A program made the translations under genes and the position numbers. Shown piece by piece: positions 1 to 11,766 of a stretch of DNA of 64,000 nt (position 1 is the first letter of the stretch; the number at the start of each line of letters is the position of its first letter). Origin of the DNA: Luidia sarsii (lineage: Eukaryota; Echinodermata; Asteroidea; Paxillosida; Luidiidae); assembly GCA_949987565.1 (NCBI GenBank), contig OX465120.1, positions 7,950,587 through 8,014,586 on the forward strand, in the 5' to 3' direction. The notes beneath the pieces were generated by a model. That model saw nothing but the letters and a program-made list of their open reading frames with translations, was not told the DNA's origin and ran no database searches.

Positions 1-405
1 CTGTTGCCATGAACGATCTATTATACTTGACTACTGTGTGGATTTCTTGCATATACTGATTCTGAGAATTATTCCATGAATTCTGACAAGAAATTGGAAT
101 TTTGAGATTTGGAATTTTGAATCGTTGGAATTACTTGATCTTAGTGTCAAATGAAAGAGTACCGTATACCATGTACGAAAAAGCTCTCACTGAAACCATT
201 AGTAGGCACTTTAGGGGAAAATTTGTTTTGGGTTATTTGCTTTGACAATGTTTACAGGGTGAAAGGGCAGATCAGAAGCATTACAAAACATTTTAAATTT
301 TTGAAAAAGCACATTCCATTCCAGAGATATGATTTTTGTTGTTCATTTTATTGCGATATACAAAAATGTTGCAAACTGCTTACTGACTAAAATTACCAAA
401 AAGTA
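1..405. other. Intron sequence, nothing recognised
   Basis: AT-rich sequence downstream of NAT10 exon 14. The 79-codon ORF at 151-390 has no recognisable similarity. The last ~35 bases (372-405) match the tail that accompanies Penelope termini elsewhere in the window. Confidence 0.4.
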
Positions 406-601
406 AATCTAAAATTTAGTGGGCCTGACGTTTCGATCCTAGCAGGACCTTTCTCAAAGGCAGAGTGACAAGGACAAAACAGATACATGTACACGAAGGC
501 AGGAGGGAGAGAGTGTACATGTATCTGTGTTGTCCTTGTCACTCTGCCTTTGAGAAAGGTCCTGCTAGGATCGAAACGTCAGGCCCACTAAATTTTAGAT
601 T
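406..601. repeat. Penelope-terminus palindrome (88-bp arms, 18-bp loop)
   Basis: Two copies of the same Penelope-like terminal repeat face each other. The left arm 406-494 and right arm 513-601 are complementary except for about two bases. Each arm contains the terminal-repeat block ending GATCGAAACGTCAGGCCC on one strand. Head-to-head termini without an internal element are typical debris of Penelope-like elements. Confidence 0.85.
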
Positions 602-3096
602 CATTTTATTGCAACGACAAAAGGAGTCAGATGTCAAAGGTCATTCTCTTTATTTTCTGTGTTTCAAGGATGGCACTGTACAATTCACATAAAACAGCCT
701 TTACTAGTTTCTAAATTAAAAAATACTTATTGTATGGACATGACACTTTCAGGATATATTGCATGTATGCTAAGCTGTCTTTCTGGGCAAGATTAACAAA
801 ATCAATCAATTAATTCTGTATCTTATTTGCATATTAATGAACAAAAATTAGCAAATAAATGTATTTTGTGCTGTCAACAAGACCCATACACATGAGAGAG
901 ATTTGTATTTTGTAATAATTATTCCCTCCATTCATTAAAGGAAGCACCTTGCTCATTCTGTTGGTTTAAAACGTCACAATCTAATTTGTGAATCAATTTG
1001 CTTACTAATTGGTTCCTTCCGGAGAATTTCGCACTGAAACCAAGCGCATACGAAGTGCCGCGAAAAGCAGTGCCGGGTCATGACCTTCGAGATCGGCACA
1101 AGAAAAGTGATCGCAAAGGCTGCACACGCGTTACTTCTCTCGCCATAAAACACTATTTACATGGAATTTGAAGTTGATTTTTCAAGGAAGTACATAGGAT
1201 ATACTCAGAATGACTGTCTTTAAATTTCAAAACGATAGATTGTGTGATTTTCTTTTGATGAATTTTAAAGTTGATATGGACATTGAGACTGGATGGTCGT
1301 TGTGTGTGCGTGTGTGTGTACAGGATTTGGTCTCCTGTAATTTGATACCCCACTGAAGTGCCTACCTTTAGTATTCAATCAAGAATTGATGATGAAAAAT
1401 GGGTTTGAAAATAGCGACTTGTTCAGAAATATATTGAAAAAAGAATCCGTTCTGTAGTTTTTGAAAGATTGGGCTGTAAATTGCTTGTAATAAAAAAGAG
1501 ATTTTAGTTTCAGACCAGAAGAAAGCCCTTGTTATACTGAATAAAATACATACACATATTTTTGTTGTAAAAGTGAGTCTTCACTGAGAAAAATGATGTT
1601 GAATCAGAGAGCGAAGAAAAGCTGCCTTGGGCTCAAACCAATCTGGTAAGGAAGTGTACATGTATGCTGTCTAAAACAATGTGGTAACGAAAGGGTTAAT
1701 AATATTATCTGATGAACTCATTGGGCATTGCATGAAGGCATAGATATTCACAATACTGTACTAACATTACAGAGCTCTATTAAAAGTATTATGCAGGGAT
1801 GCCAATGGGTTATCAGTCCAGGGCCTGAATTATTTTTTAATGGAGGTGAACATATGCGCACGCACCAAACGTAAAGCGCGTACATATAATGAACACTGAT
1901 ACATGTACAATGTATAGACCTACAATTACAAACATCTTTGAATAGAAATGAAGGGGTTGTTCATCACGGTGGTGTAGATAAGTGGAAAGGGTGATCAAAG
2001 TCACGCGATGTGTCGTTGAAGTTTGAACATTTCACCGATGGTCAAGCCTGCAAGCTGTCTAGCTGACAACTGAGACAATTAATTTAAAGCATACAACATT
2101 ACAAGTAAACTTCTGAACTGAAGAGTTCTGTTATTACATCATGGGCTTCATGCATCATTGCCTGCATTGGATCTTTCTGTTGAAATGTCAACCCAAAGCC
2201 TTTGAACATCAGCAAGACATTGCAGTACAAGTGCATATATGTAGGCAAGAGTACCGTACATTGCTGTTGGCTGAAAACACGCTCCACAATGTGTTTCTTC
2301 CTATTCAGTACAAGTTACAACACTCCAACAGTTGTCAGTTGCCTGCACACGCGCGCGTACACGATGCACTGCCTTCCCCACCACGTTGAACTTGAATTTA
2401 TTTTTCACACCCGCATCGATTAATTTCACATTTGCACCTCTTTCTACTTGCATTTGTGACACGTTTAAACCACTGTCCAGCTGTGAAACTCGAAACTTTA
2501 AACGCTATAATCCACGCTGTGTTGTTATTCCGCCATGTTGTATGCACATGTACAGTACTGCACAGTATATGTACTGTACATGCACACGATGTTGTATGGA
2601 GATCAAAGGCGCATGCGCACTCGACCCACGATCTGTATGAACTAGATTTGTCCAAGTCGTCGATTGCTTTTTGTTTTACATGTACCTGTACATGTAGTGG
2701 CACGAATCGTACACACAAATTGTGAACATTATCACAAACTGGAATTTACAGGCAAGTCTAGTGCATGTCATGCCCCCAACGTGTGATGTGTGTAAATAAA
2801 TCGAGTCGTTGTACACATTGCGCGGCAGGCATGTAGGAAAGCGCTGTATGAATGAACAGTATTGCGGTAATGTCCCATGTATTTATTGTCGTTCCGAACC
2901 ACAAATGCCGACGGCCGGATGTTTTTTCCGAAGAAATGAAAAAGCCGGAATTCCGGCATTTGCCGGAAGTCTGGCATCCCTGATTATGTCTCATTCATTA
3001 GGTTAATGGAACATGGTCAATTGCTTCTGACTGGCATCACCACAAAAGTAAAATTTATTTGACTTATTTCCAAATTGTAATTAAAATGTACTGTAC
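602..3096. other. Intron sequence between exon 14 and the Penelope palindrome
   Basis: No gene, transposon ORF or clear terminal repeats are visible. There is a short GT-rich microsatellite at 1295-1320 and TGTACA-rich stretches near 2545-2585 and 2675-2700. The ORFs of 60-106 codons here (for example 2398-2718) are low-complexity, cysteine-rich reads of those repeats and are not supported as genes. Confidence 0.4.
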
Positions 3097-3198
3097 CTGT
3101 TGTAAGATGGTCCACGGTATAAGATCGCCTGATGCCCGCTTGCCTCGAGATAAACTGGACATAATACTCTGCTTGGAAATCTGACCCTCTAAACACAC
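3097..3198 (-). CDS. NAT10: NAT10 coding exon 14 (residues 580-613), last exon in window
   Basis: It reads VCLEGQISKQSIMSSLSRGK and then ASGDLIPWTILQQ, the lead-in to the acetyltransferase core. The acceptor is ATATCAG and the donor CAG|gtacag, phase 0. No later exon is visible in 1-3096 on the minus strand, so the gene continues outside the window. It is separated from exon 13 by 11.4 kb. Confidence 0.95.
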
Positions 3199-3559
3199 CT
3201 GATATGAAATAAAAAGAGCAGACTCGTAGCAAATCATACAAGACATAATGAAAATAATCAATTGTCTCAGACACAGAAAACTTACAAAGAGTAAGGAAAT
3301 CACATTCAGTTTGTGCAAACATGAGTCTGTAAAAAATAAATGGAAGCGAGAGAAACTGCTGAAGAACCTTTATGCATTAATAGCTACGTTTGTTTATTTT
3401 TCAATGAAAATTAATCTTTACATTTTCTCTTTCACAGAACCCACAATACATCATGCCCTCACCCAACCAAAATTTGAATTCCTATTCAACGGAAATCTGA
3501 ATGCAAATGGGTGGTGCAAGATGATAGTAAGGTTGTTTTGACACAAGTCACATGCTCAC

Positions 3560-3785
3560 TGAAACGGAGAAATGAGGACTCGGGGGAGTCGAGGTTGTGT
3601 TCGTGAACACTGGCACATTTGGTTTATTGGTTAGGGTTCGATCATTATGTGCTTGGGCTGGTGGAGAGACCAAAGATCGTTCATCCGTGGCCAGCCCACG
3701 CCATGTTGATGCCCCGTAGTCGCACAGTAGGCCTGGCGCGCCGCACGCTCGCTTGGTGGCGCTCTTCGCAACTAAGTTCATAACA
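3560..3785 (-). repeat. 3' LTR of BEL/Pao element
   Basis: A 226-bp direct repeat of 6680-6905, with a single difference seen (GG versus TG in TTTATTGG/TTTATTTG). It begins TGTTATGAAC on the minus strand. The adjacent AGGGGCGGCCA is the likely polypurine tract. Confidence 0.92.
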
Positions 3786-3947
3786 TGGCCGCCCCTAAAG
3801 TGTGCGCAACAGTTTACATAGCAGTAGCAAGGGAAGCACAGATGGGAAAGGTAAACAAGGAAAGTCAAGCACATGTAATAGGAACAACAGGATTAACAAG
3901 GCAAGACAGCCGCCCCATGGATAGTCCAAGGGGTATAGTTTGCGGTG

Positions 3948-4440
3948 TCAAGGACAAGGTGCTTGAGTAGCATCAGACTCTAGTGAGGTCGCAGCCTCCG
4001 GAATGCTGTCCCCCTCTGCGGGCAGCCGAATGAGTCGGGCTACTGGTCGGGTGTAGAGACGACCTCCTAGCTGCACACTTACGGTGCGAACCCGTTTGTC
4101 AGTACCTGGTAGCACCTCCGTTACCTTGGCCAGAGGCCAAGAGGCGCGTCGCAGCTGAGGGTCCATCATGAGGACAACATCTCCAATGGACAAGTTGTCA
4201 GTCTCACTGCGCCACTTCTGGCGCTCTTGCATGGCCGACAGATAGGACTGAACAAATTCCTTCCAAAATCTCTGCATTAGTGCCTGGCACTGATGCCAAC
4301 GGCGACGGCTGAGCACATCGCGATCCGGGTAGACAACCTGGACTGGAGCGTGGTCCCGCCGCCCCATGAGAAGCATCAAGGGCATGATGGGGTCCGGGTC
4401 TGCGACGTTGGACGAGCGCCTCAGTAGCCTCGTTCAGCCA
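3948..4440 (-). pseudogene. BEL/Pao integrase C-terminus (DUF5641)
   Basis: RRRWHQCQALMQRFWKEF, YLSAMQERQKW and GDVVLMMD are the hallmark blocks of the integrase C-terminal domain of this superfamily. The frame continues upstream of the first methionine at 4385 to LNEATEALVQRRRP, where it meets the protease remnant. The domain ends near LIRLPAE and the ORF stops at 3948. Confidence 0.85.
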
Positions 4441-4561
4441 GCGAGAAGTTGACTGCATTATCCAGCAAGCAGTGGGTCTCCAACTGGCGGCCATTTGCGT
4501 ATAGTGTGACCGGCACAACCTTCATGCTGACATCAGGAAGCCATGGGTTCCCATCCTCATA

Positions 4562-4882
4562 TTACACTGACAGGTTCGGATCGAAAGAAGAGTTGTATAC
4601 ACCATATCCCGGCTGATCGACAAGGTCATGGAGTACAGTTAGGTGCAACCTTTCACAGCGACGACAAGGCTTGCGTAGGTCACACTCCTTCCCATTCTTG
4701 TGCACCCGGGCACACTTCCAGCAGCATTTGTCCTTCTTTATCCAGGACATGCGCTGTTCCATGGTGAGGTCGTTAAACTTGTCGCATTGGGAGAGCCAGT
4801 GCTTTCCTCGGCAATGGGGGCAAATCTTCCGGAAGGGTTTCTTGCCATCACTTCGGGCAGCTTCACTGGAAGCATTCGCCAT
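4562..4882 (-). pseudogene. BEL/Pao zinc-knuckle domain
   Basis: It contains CPHCRGKHWLSQC followed by CCWKCARVHKNGKEC and CRRCERLH, the paired cysteine-histidine knuckles that end BEL/Pao gag and precede the protease. It is out of frame with the upstream gag by one base shift near 4890. Downstream the protease begins at about 4524-4455 (VPVTLYANGRQ and LLDN) and is then cut off. Confidence 0.8.
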
Positions 4883-4908
4883 CTGGGAATAGTCGGTGGC
4901 CTTCCTAG

Positions 4909-6649
4909 CTACTTCGGTGTGGTAGGCTGCTGCCCCTCTCCTGCGGCGGTCACGGTTGGTTCGGGAAACTCAGCCCTGATACTCTCATTGAGCTGCACCT
5001 TCTTCCTAGCAATGGCCGCCGTATCTTGCAGCCATGTGTCAATATCAAGTAGGGAAAAGTTGTTGACATTCTTGGCCTTCATCGCATTCAAAAATGCTGT
5101 CTGATGGGAGTGAGAGAGACGACCATAAAGGATGCAAGCTGTGGAGTTGGCTTTGAGCACAGCCTGGCCTTCCGGCGCACTCTTGAGTTGAGTAACTAGT
5201 GCTGAAACTGCTGCTGCAAACTCAACAATCCCCTTGCTATCACCTGCTGTCAGTCTCGGCCACGAAGTAATCTGGTCAATCTTGGCGCGTATCAGGACAC
5301 CAATGTCGCCGTATAACTTCTTCAAAGTTGTCATAGCCTTCGTAAAGGGTTTTACATCATGCTCCAAACCAAGGATGTCTTTCTTAGGTTGGCCACTCAG
5401 CTTGGACCTGACAATAAAATACTTCTGTAGCTCAGTTAGATCGACCAAGGGCTTGATGCAACCATCTACCATTACTTCAAAACAGCGGAACTCCGACGGG
5501 TCACCTCCCCCGAAGCTGGGAACTTCCATGTTTATCCCTCCAGCTGATGCAGCTAACATTGAGCTCAGCATCATTTGGTTTGAGGTCACGGACAATGCCA
5601 TTGGTGGACCTGGCGGGACTCCAAGCGCTGTAGGTTCGCAAGGCGAGGGAGTGGTCGGAGGCATCTGGGGACTAGACCGGTTACCTCGGGCGTTGAAGGT
5701 GGACGGTTCGGAAAGATCTGAGGCAAGAACCCGAGGGGACAGGTTCTGCCAGGAAGCAAGGTGGGAAGCATCACAGAATGGAAAATAAGCACCAGAGTGG
5801 TAAGGGTCCCAACTGGGCTTGGAAACACTTGGAGTACGCTCCGATAGCAAATTGGCTTTTGCGGTATGGCACGCTACGTACTGGGTGTGGTTCTCGCTTA
5901 TGATTGCGGGATTTGCCTCTGAGAGCACGTGGCTGACAAGGGGGCTGGTGTGGCTTGCGGTAAGTTGCGACCGGCTCGTGATGAGTGGCGCAGGGCATGC
6001 GATAGGTTGCGTGAAGCTCGCAACTGGTTGCACATAGCTCGCAGCAGGCTGCGCGATGCTCGTGACTGGTTGCACGAAGCTCACAGCGGGTTGTGCGATG
6101 CTTGCGACTGGTTGCACGAAGCTCGCGACTGGTTGCATGAAGCTCGCAGCGGGTTGTGCGATGCTCGCGACTGGTTGCACGAAGCTCGCAGCAGGCTGCG
6201 CGATGCTCGCGTGCCCGGGCCAATTCCATCTCCTCCTCCTCTTGCTTCTGTCTTCTCTGCAGTTCCAGGTGTCTTTCATGGAGGGCTAGCTCTTCTTGGG
6301 CTCACTGGGCTGCCAGCAGTCGTTCGTCCAACTCCTTACTCCGGGCCATCTGGTTTCTCTCCCGCTCCAGTCGCTCCTTGGCTGCTGTGTACTCCTGCTC
6401 CTTTTCCAAAGCACGGAGTTTGGAGCGAGCAGATGAGTCGGTACTCCGACTCCGTTGCGACTGCCGGTCGAGTGAGCTGGGGTGTTCCGAAGGGGGTGGA
6501 CTTGCTTCAGGCTGGGGGTCTGGTGGTTTCCCTGTCCTATCCAGCTGTTTTTCCATGGGTTGGTTTGGTGCAGTTCCTCGGGACCGAAGGACTCGTTTCT
6601 CGATGTTGCTTTCCATACTGCGATTGGATTTGTGCCTTCTTGTGCTCAC
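4909..6649 (-). pseudogene. BEL/Pao gag, frameshifted, with 24-bp coding minisatellite
   Basis: Two open segments in different frames. 6302-6649 is a charged, coiled-coil-like N-terminus rich in E, R, K and S. 4909-6279 holds an 8-residue tandem repeat of the type S-F-V-Q-P-V-A (about 5975-6215) followed by the capsid-like region, in which SFGGGDPSEFRCFEVM, LSGQPKKDI and TLKKLYGD resemble BEL/Pao gag. The frame change lies at about 6280-6300. The repeat makes the opposite strand open as well, which produces spurious plus-strand ORFs. Structural protein of the particle; not functional as it stands. Confidence 0.8.
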
Positions 6650-6661
6650 ACCGTTTCTCCC

Positions 6662-6679
6662 ATCACGTCTGGGTCACCA
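6662..6679 (-). promoter_or_regulatory. Primer binding site, tRNA-Trp type
   Basis: On the minus strand TGGTGACCCAGACGTGAT starts directly after the 5' LTR. It is complementary to the 3' end of animal tRNA-Trp including CCA, with one mismatch (A for C). The tRNA end is from memory. Confidence 0.7.
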
Positions 6680-6905
6680 TGAAACGGAGAAATGAGGACT
6701 CGGGGGAGTCGAGGTTGTGTTCGTGAACACTGGCACATTTGGTTTATTTGTTAGGGTTCGATCATTATGTGCTTGGGCTGGTGGAGAGACCAAAGATCGT
6801 TCATCCGTGGCCAGCCCACGCCATGTTGATGCCCCGTAGTCGCACAGTAGGCCTGGCGCGCCGCACGCTCGCTTGGTGGCGCTCTTCGCAACTAAGTTCA
6901 TAACA
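6680..6905 (-). repeat. 5' LTR of BEL/Pao element
   Basis: A 226-bp LTR, TG...CA, matching 3560-3785. On the minus strand it is followed immediately by the primer binding site. Confidence 0.92.
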
Positions 6906-7498
6906 CAGTCTACAGTGTTGTAATGTACACCACGCTCCACAAATACTGTACATGTACAGTACATACAGCACCAATGGCTTCAATGTTTACAATAAGTTAC
7001 ATGCACATAAACATGGGAGTGAACAATGTTGCCAATGTTTGCTTGCGCCGTCAGACGGTGGTGAAAAGTCTCTCGTCCATTAGTTATTTCTCTATTAAAG
7101 AAGCTGGAGCTGTGAATACAGACTGGAATGCCAAAGAAAACCCGTCTTGGGCATCATAGAGATTTTGGTTTAGGTGTTACAATGTAGATCACTCTTACAG
7201 CCATACACAAAATTGAATTAAAAATTGGAAACAGTTTAACTTTGATGATGGTGAAATTTCAAATGGGAAAATTCACACCGCCGTTCACTCCAAATAGTGG
7301 TAGTTGAAGATACACCCATGCTTAAAAGTAAGTATCCCTCGTACTCGCACTCGAGCAAACTCGTTAACACTCGCTAGCGCTCGACAAAACCGCGAGCAGG
7401 ATTAGAGTACATTTAGTATGTGGCTCTATGAAATGTTCACACTGCTGTGCAGTTGATGATACCACTGTCTTTCAATTTTGAAATCACGCACAATCTGC
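6906..7498. other. Intron 13 stretch, nothing recognised
   Basis: Starts with a TGTACA cluster (6945-6965). 7330-7395 is a short CTCG-rich block (ACTCGCACTCGAGC and similar) with no known feature. No protein similarity. Confidence 0.35.
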
Positions 7499-7860
7499 AT
7501 TTTTTCAGCAAGAAATCGGGCAAAAGCACTTGAGCACTCGGTGCTTTTTACATCGTGCAGGGCAAACTCCCATTGAATTACATTCTGTTTGATGCAAGCA
7601 TCATACTATAATCATAATGTAACGCAGTACCAGCCGCTGTAAATATTTGAATCTGCCACACAACCTGGACCACCTCGGTGTTCATGTGGTTAAGGTGTCA
7701 GCACTATAAAGCAAAAGTCGCAGGTTTAAATCCCACCTGAGCTGCCTGTATGTTTTTCAACAGGCAATCGGGCAAAGCAATGAGCTCTCAGTACTTATTA
7801 CATTGAGTAGGGTAAACCCTCATTGAATTACATTCTCCTGGACGCAAACATCATACTATT
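7499..7860 (+). mobile_element. tRNA-derived SINE fragments
   Basis: A tRNA-like head lies at about 7680-7735. It has a box A-like TGGTTAAGGTG and a box B-like GGTTTAAATCC. A tail of the form CATTGAATTACATTCT plus GCAAACATCATACTA follows at 7810-7856. The same tail appears alone at 7570-7605, so there are two partial copies in tandem. tRNA-Ser/Leu-like origin is suggested by the box A form. Confidence 0.6.
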
Positions 7861-8094
7861 TCTTAAATCATCATGCATTGGGGGATTGCAACCTGAGCAT
7901 GCAGTAATTGAACAGGCAACTTTTCAACACATCGGTCCTAAAATCACGTGTGAAACTTGAACAGAAGATCAAACCTCAGTGTACATACAATGTTGTGGAA
8001 ATTCTGCATGTCAGTCGTTGCACTGAATTATGTCTTGATTTGGTTAATACTTTCTTAGCTTTTCCGGTGATATTGTTTTTGTTCTGATTTGTTT

Positions 8095-8490
8095 AGCTTT
8101 TCCGTCGTGAAGCAGAAAAGCTATTGTTATTATTCAGAATATTTTTTTTCTTATTTAAAAAATCCCATACAAAGCACAGGTTTTTTTTCGGAGGGCAATT
8201 TTGCCATTGAACACACTTGGATTTTATTTGCAAATGTATAGTGCCATTGCTGAAGTCGTGCACAGTTGTCTTTAAAACTTCATGACGTCTATTGGGCTAT
8301 TAGCTATTGGACTAGACATTCCAAATCTTGAGTTTGGAACCAATTGACCATTGTTTGGAATTATTATGAATTTTTTAATATCATAATGAAGTCCCATACA
8401 CTTTGTACACAAAATATGCACGTGCATTTTTGGGTAGGAATGGAGGTTATGGTTCGAATCCTGTTGATGTCAATTTTTTTTTAAGAGAAC
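8095..8490 (+). mobile_element. Hairpin-ended repeat, deleted copy A1
   Basis: Begins with the stem-loop AGCTTTTC...GAAAAGCT (8095-8122), the end mark of a family also seen at 8500, 51257, 55275 and 59537. The middle of the element is missing, and the tail (ATTGACCATTGTTTGGAATTATTATG, AAGTCCCATACA) follows directly. Confidence 0.65.
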
Positions 8491-8499
8491 CAGATGCTT

Positions 8500-9207
8500 C
8501 TTTTTCTTCATCTTCGTCTTCCTCCCAAAAGCCCATAGACAATGCACAAGGGTTTTGTAAAGAGCACTTAGGTCATTGAACATGGTGAACACACTTGGAT
8601 TTTTATCATATTTAGTAAATGCATAGAGCCTATGCTGAAATTATGCACAGATGTCTTGAAAACTTTATGATGTCATCACGTGTCACGTGACATCACTTTA
8701 AAGGGGCAAATTTCAAACTCCATTAAAAGCAAAAGTACACGTTTGTTTGGTTTCAACTTTACACTGTATCTAAGTTGGGAAAAGGCATATCCAAAAATTG
8801 AACATCATTTGATCATGACGTCATCTCATGAATATTTATGAGGCCATGAATATTCAAATGAGCATATTTGGCCAACGGAGCGAGATTTTTTTCCTTTTTT
8901 CTTCGATATATCTTGGGATCATGGTTTAGAAACACCTTCCGGACTCAAAATGTCATTACACAATCATGACGTCATCAAAACGCGTGATTTTAAAACACAT
9001 AAGCCAATGGTTAATCTTCTCAAAATTTGATGGGTATTTAGCAATTGTGCTAAAAGTCCTAGGTTTGGAACCCAAGGACCATTGTTTACAATTATTATGA
9101 ATTTGTGTATATCATACTGAAGTCCCATAGGCTTTGTGCACATGTGCGTGTGTTTTGGGGTAGGAATGATTCCGAAAAGCGTTATGTTCTGTTTGCAAAC
9201 AGACATA
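8500..9207 (+). mobile_element. Hairpin-ended repeat, copy A2 (start truncated)
   Basis: Shares the family interior (TTAAAGGGGCAAATTTCAAA, ATGACGTCATC, ATTTGGCCAACGGAG). It ends CCGAAAAGCGTTATGTTCTG followed by the palindrome CTGTTTGCAAACAG (about 9188-9201). No ORF of note. Confidence 0.65.
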
Positions 9208-10637
9208 GACCTCTATGTAGTTTGTTCTTGATTATGATAACAGGGCTAATGAGAATCCTGGTAGTGTTTCCCTGCTTGCTCCCCCATGAGAAAACTAACC
9301 CAGACATGAACAGATATATTTCTATTGTGAAGTGCAGCAAGCCAGACACAAGATGGAGGTAAACACAAGTTTACACTTGTAAACACAAGATGGAGGTTAT
9401 GTGAATTGAATCAATTCACATGTATACCGGTAAATCTTAGTGCATATAATTACTTAATATAATATGTATGTATTCTATGGACCCCCAAATAGTGCATATA
9501 CCAGTAACACCTGCCTAATATGGAGAGGGTGATAAGTTTTGGGTAGGAATAACCCTTGCATTGTGTTCATAACATATATAAATGTGACCCACCACCCCAA
9601 AACCAGGCTGAAGTAGTCTTTTATGACCTTAAAGGTTTATACACCATTGGATTGCTTGTATTTCCAGCATTAAAATGAGGTAGAGCTGATGTGTATAGGT
9701 GGAAAACTTTTTGAGTTAGAGCTTTTCAAAGTTAAGTAACTGCAACTGGATGGTTTTGAGATACCGTACGTAAAAGTTCAGTTAGAATTTCAAAGTTATT
9801 CTACTTCCGTTATCACATAATTCACCCTAGCAACATGCTACAGTATGTGTGGTTCTTGCAGACTCGTTTACTTTTGCACAGCTTCTAAGAATTTATGCCT
9901 ACATAACAAAATGAAAAATTAGTCAATTCATTGGGCATATTTTGAGATTATGGATATTTGTGACATTGTGATGAAAGTATCCTGTTATTAAAAAAAAAAC
10001 TCAACACAGCTATTGGTTTCAAGTGTACAATATTAGTTTCTTTTTCTTTATTTGTAATTCTAAATACAATTCTTTAGTGTATACACATTATCCAGTACAT
10101 GTACATGAAATCATAATTCAACACCAAGAAAATAAATTACTAACATTCTTGAAATGCTCCCCCTCCTAGCCAGCCCCGCCCACTTAATTACAAAGTTATT
10201 TGAGTTGCTTTGGATTTTTACCAGGGCATAATGAACTTTAAACACCATCTCCAACAAACACCACATAATACTGAAATCATGTGTTACAGCATAAAACAAA
10301 ATTATCTTCTTTCTGTAATTTATACTTCCAAATAAATACAAAAATAAGTGATAATAATATCAATATTAAGTAAAAAAAAAAATTAAAAGTTGAAAAGAAG
10401 GCTTTTCTGCATAAGTTCTTTTTTTATTTTTTATCATTGTACACGAAACACATAACACGATTTAACCTAATCTGACTTATATATTTTTCATAATGGAATT
10501 GTGGAACTGTGAGGACCCCTTAAAACAATGTCAGATGACAAATGTTAGTGCTACAGTTTAGAAATAATAAAATTTATATGATAATATCCCATTTGACAAC
10601 AATGTCTTAATACACCTTTTCTCAAAATAGACACACC

Positions 10638-10757
10638 GACATGCAAACCAACTGGATTGCTAGCTTTTCTATATTAATTTTCAATTATTGTTTACTGACA
10701 TGCAAATCAACCGATTTGCTAGCTTTTCTATATTAATTTCGATTATTGTTTACTGAC
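10638..10757. repeat. Two-copy ~59-bp tandem duplication
   Basis: GACATGCAAACCAACTGGAT... is followed directly by GACATGCAAATCAACCGATT.... Both copies share GCTAGCTTTTCTATATTAATTT and ATTATTGTTTACT. It lies inside the 9583-13468 transposon. Confidence 0.7.
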
Positions 10758-11078
10758 ATTAGTGTCTCCTACAAAAAAGGTCTCTGTGACACGAAAAAAA
10801 AGAGATAAGAACAAAAGGTATGGATTTTCGCTAAATCAGTAACAGCCCAAAATATGGACATGTTAATGTTAATCAAGACAAACTGAATGGTAGTATGACC
10901 CTTCAGAAAACCTTCGAAATCCAAGGCAAGGGGATATAACTACTGGATCCAAGGTAGATCGGCACAAATGAAAAGAAGATCTTGTTTCAATCATAAATTT
11001 AAAAATACGAGTTTGCTATTATTCAGCGGATATACGGTAGGTTAACTCGTCGTATGAGCCTAAAGTACATAATTAGGA

Positions 11079-11337
11079 TCAAGTTTTGGAAACCGCCACA
11101 AAAATACCACAAATCTTCATTGATTGGAGCAGGGCAAACCAAGTCCTAAGTCTCTTCAGTGCAGAATTGTCTGCAATCCTCTTGTGCTCGTAGTGAAATG
11201 TCATTATCCTTGTATGTCGGCGTTCATGGTTGACACGTTTGGACTTCATCGTTGCATCTGAGGTGTTAATGCTGGCGCAAATGATTCCCAGCAAGAACAA
11301 GTCTTTCTCAAAACTTGTCATGTCCTGAACATTCAAC
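11079..11337 (-). pseudogene. Transposon-borne ORF, downstream exon
   Basis: After acceptor TTTTAG the segment reads LNVQDMTSFEKDLFLLG, then INTSDATMKSKR and RRHTRIMTFHYEHKRI, ending in a stop at 11079. This resembles a family of uncharacterised transposon-associated proteins common in marine invertebrates, whose function I cannot name. The 5' border pairs in phase with the CG|gtaagc donor at 11767. Confidence 0.5.
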
Positions 11338-11493
11338 CTAAAATTAGAACAAAAAGGGAAAAATAAGTAAAATCATACCATAACATAATACATGTACATT
11401 TTACACACTCAAATCTACTGTTTTGGGGTCAACTCATACCACGATGAATTTGAACTGCTTTTGAACATGTACCGTTTGTCTAGTTGCAATGAC

Positions 11494-11702
11494 CGTAACC
11501 CTCATCCTCCCGAAGGTCGGAGACCTGAGGGTTACGGACCGCTACGTACAAAATCGCGATTACTAAATCTATGTCCTTAGATTGTGTGTGGCGATCGGGA
11601 CAGTAGTCTTTCAAAATGGTGAAAACACAAACTTCGGTCGATTTTTGTACATAGTGGTCCGTTACCCTCAGGTCTCCGACCTTCGGGAGGATGAGGGTTA
11701 CG
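11494..11702. mobile_element. Compound foldback MITE
   Basis: About 63-bp terminal inverted repeats (CGTAACCCTCATCCTCCCGA...) enclose an ~80-bp centre. Each arm is itself a stem-loop, since CGTAACCCTCA at its start pairs with TGAGGGTTACG 21 bases later. A partial copy lies at 63553-63720. Confidence 0.75.
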
Positions 11703-11766
11703 ATTACCTCAACTATCGTTTGTCATTATCAATATTAAACTAAAACTACTAGTAACTAAAGCTTAC

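Larger units (their letters stand above)
3560..6905 (-). mobile_element. BEL/Pao LTR retrotransposon, internally deleted
   Basis: The element is bounded by two nearly identical 226-bp LTRs (TG...CA) and reads on the minus strand. In order from 6679 it has a tRNA-Trp-type primer binding site, a gag region, a gag-end zinc-knuckle domain, the first ~20 residues of the aspartic protease, and then the C-terminal part of the integrase (DUF5641). Most of the protease and all of the RT, RNase H and integrase core are missing, by a deletion near 4440-4460. The internal part is 2.9 kb, compared with 5-7 kb in complete elements. Gag is broken by frameshifts. LTRs differ at one position, so the insertion is recent. 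I found no clear target duplication at the outer edges. Confidence 0.9.

Noticed and set aside
5234..6726. Plus-strand ORFs of 60-265 codons across the BEL/Pao gag
   Set aside because: They are antisense to the gag ORFs. The 24-bp repeat and GC-rich sequence keep both strands open.
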